A stretch of 64,000 bases of DNA from Ruminococcaceae bacterium UBA5891 (lineage in GTDB: Bacteria; Bacillota; Clostridia; Oscillospirales; Acutalibacteraceae), in the NCBI GenBank assembly GCA_002431945.1, contig DJET01000075.1:1-64000 (forward strand), in the 5' to 3' direction. A program made the translations under genes and the position numbers. The notes below the pieces were generated by a model. That model saw only the letters and a list, made by a program, of their open reading frames with translations. It did not search any database and was not told the origin of the DNA. Below are positions 62,712-64,000 of the stretch, piece by piece (within the stretch, counting starts at the first letter, position 1; each line of letters starts with the position of its first letter).

Positions 62712-64000
62712 GTGTTTTATTGCAGAGAAAAAGAACTCGGCGATATGAATAGGCGTTATGCAAAGAACGGATTCGAATGTCTTGTTGTTTACGGAAGACG
62801 CCGCGTCGGTAAAACGGCATTGATCAACGAATTTTGTAAAAATAAGCCTACCGTGTTCTTTTCGGCCTTGAATGCAACATCTCAAGAAAATTTGGAGGCA
62901 CTTTCAAAAGCAATTTATGAAAAGGAACATCCGAATGCGGAAGCTGCCCCCGTATATCCGAGCTTTGATGCTGCTTTCGCTGAGATTACACGTATGGCTG
63001 AAAACGAGAGACTGGTATTCGTTATTGATGAGTACCCATATCTCGCAAGAGCGAATAAATCTATTTCCTCTCGGTTGCAGCATATTATTGACCATACATG
63101 GACAAACGGCAATCTGTTTCTTATTCTTTGCGGCTCATCAATGAGCTTTATGGAGTATCAGGTGCTTGGGTATGAAAGTCCGCTGTACGGCAGACGAACG
63201 GGACAATATAAGCTTCAGGCACTGACCTATAAGGAAATGACTGTTTTTAATCCCGGATTGACGGACGAGAATCAGGCGCTTATTTATGGTATTACAGGCG
63301 GTATTCCGCATTATATCAATAAGCTGGACATTGATGGTAATGTTGATGGTGCTTTGAAAGAAAATCTTTTTAATACCTCCAGTTACCTTTATGAGGAACC
63401 GGAAAATCTTTTAAAGCAGGAGCTCCGCGAGCCGGCAATCTATAACTCTGTGATTACGGCAATTGCCGGCGGAGCCTCCAAGGCAAATGAAATTGCAACC
63501 AAGGTCGGCATAGAATCGGCAGTTTGCGCAAAATATCTTAAAGTGCTACTCAGTCTCGGAATCTTAAAAAAAGAAACTCCGATTACCGAAAAGGCAGGCA
63601 AGAAAACCATTTATGCAATCGGTGATAATTTCTTTCGTTTTTGGTATCGGTTTGTTCCGCAGAATGCTTCGGCAATTACGGCAGGGCACATCGACAAAAT
63701 CTATGACGGTGTGATCAAAAGATATTTCTCTGACTATATGGGCCTTGTTTACGAGCAGATGTGCAAGGAATACCTGTTTCTTTATGCAGAGGATCTTCCA
63801 ATCGTACTCTCGAATATCGGTCAATGGTGGGGGAATGACGCAAAAGAGAAAAAGGAAATTCAAATTGATATTGTCGGCACGCCTGTTGATGGCAAAGAGT
63901 ATATCATCGGTTCTTGCAAGTATCGCAATGAGCCTATAGGTGTAGACGAGCTTGAACTTTTGAAGCACTATACCGAGGTTTTCGGAAAAGGCGAGAAGTA
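62712..64000 (+). CDS. AAA-type ATPase with DUF234-like nuclease-fold C-terminus, partial at window end
   Basis: From a GTG behind AAAGGAG the frame stays open for 429 codons to the window edge. Walker A is GRRRVGKT (28-35) and Walker B is VFVIDEYP (D106, E107), followed by LCGSSMSFME (sensor-like), typical of the archaeal-type STAND/AAA ATPases found widely in anaerobes. A winged-helix region (about 240-290) leads to a DUF234-like segment resembling PD-(D/E)xK nucleases (EIQIDIVG, later GSCKYR). The family is common in genome accessory regions; its role, possibly in defence or as a selfish element, is not established. The C-terminus is missing from the window. Confidence 0.85.
   Translation, partial: MFYCREKELGDMNRRYAKNGFECLVVYGRRRVGKTALINEFCKNKPTVFFSALNATSQENLEALSKAIYEKEHPNAEAAPVYPSFDAAFAEITRMAENERLVFVIDEYPYLARANKSISSRLQHIIDHTWTNGNLFLILCGSSMSFMEYQVLGYESPLYGRRTGQYKLQALTYKEMTVFNPGLTDENQALIYGITGGIPHYINKLDIDGNVDGALKENLFNTSSYLYEEPENLLKQELREPAIYNSVITAIAGGASKANEIATKVGIESAVCAKYLKVLLSLGILKKETPITEKAGKKTIYAIGDNFFRFWYRFVPQNASAITAGHIDKIYDGVIKRYFSDYMGLVYEQMCKEYLFLYAEDLPIVLSNIGQWWGNDAKEKKEIQIDIVGTPVDGKEYIIGSCKYRNEPIGVDELELLKHYTEVFGKGEK

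Noticed and set aside
1..64000. CRISPR arrays, tRNA or rRNA genes, prophage
   Set aside because: No regular short-repeat array with unique spacers, no cloverleaf or rRNA-like sequence, and no phage structural or integrase genes were seen by eye; a dedicated scan was not possible.

Overview
The window looks like chromosome from an endospore-forming, anaerobic, fibre- or mucus-feeding member of the Clostridia (Oscillospirales/Ruminococcaceae-like). The evidence is a SigG sporulation sigma factor, a SpoVT regulator, a truncated SpoIIID, Firmicutes-type Shine-Dalgarno sites before nearly every gene, lipobox lipoproteins, ABC sugar importers without a linked ATPase, dockerin-tailed secreted enzymes and a ZTP riboswitch before a purine operon. 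No rRNA, tRNA, CRISPR array or prophage was seen.

Layout. (1) 1-1.9 kb: end of a dispersed palindromic repeat, an Mrp/ApbC ATPase and sigG, all on the minus strand. (2) 2.0-8.8 kb: two consecutive ECF sigma/membrane anti-sigma modules. The second continues into a run of small envelope proteins (anchored proteins, a lipoprotein, PH-like membrane proteins). (3) 9.0-11.7 kb: spoVT, then an HD hydrolase translationally coupled to pyruvate kinase, followed by a cluster of palindromic repeats. (4) 12.1-16.8 kb: a minus-strand AGE-family epimerase and GH2 beta-glycosidase, divergent from an AraC-type regulator with overlapping promoters. (5) 17.2-41.1 kb: two long plus-strand glycan-uptake operons. 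The first encodes a cytoplasmic glycosidase-like protein, a 1,863-residue surface protein with seven related beta-rich repeats, a solute-binding lipoprotein and a glycosidase-like lipoprotein. The second encodes a solute-binding protein fused to carbohydrate-binding-like domains, two permease pairs, an NHL propeller membrane protein, a Yip1-like membrane protein and a DUF5696-like protein. Both operons share a 16-bp sequence 39-40 bp upstream of the -10 box. (6) 41.2-50 kb: a minus-strand AraC regulator divergent from a GH36 alpha-galactosidase, a dockerin protein and a large PL8 polysaccharide lyase with lectin-like, InlB-like and dockerin domains. (7) 50.2-51.0 kb: a small graveyard holding a truncated spoIIID with a SigE-like promoter and an IS200 tnpA remnant split by a 142-bp inverted-repeat element. 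(8) 51.0-62.5 kb: a ZTP-riboswitch-controlled de novo purine operon, purE-C-F-M-N-(purO-like)-(AICAR formyltransferase)-D-L. (9) 62.6 kb to the end: an ATPase/nuclease-like (DUF234) gene, cut by the window edge, behind a consensus promoter.

How the genes may work together (inference): secreted PL8 and surface-bound proteins capture and cut an acidic or galactose-containing glycan. Binding proteins pass oligosaccharides to the permeases, powered by an ATPase encoded elsewhere. Intracellular GH36, GH2, the GH-A-like enzyme and the epimerase finish the degradation and feed glycolysis. The substrate cannot be named from sequence alone. The least understood part, and the best candidate for an undescribed system, is the 17-41 kb region.
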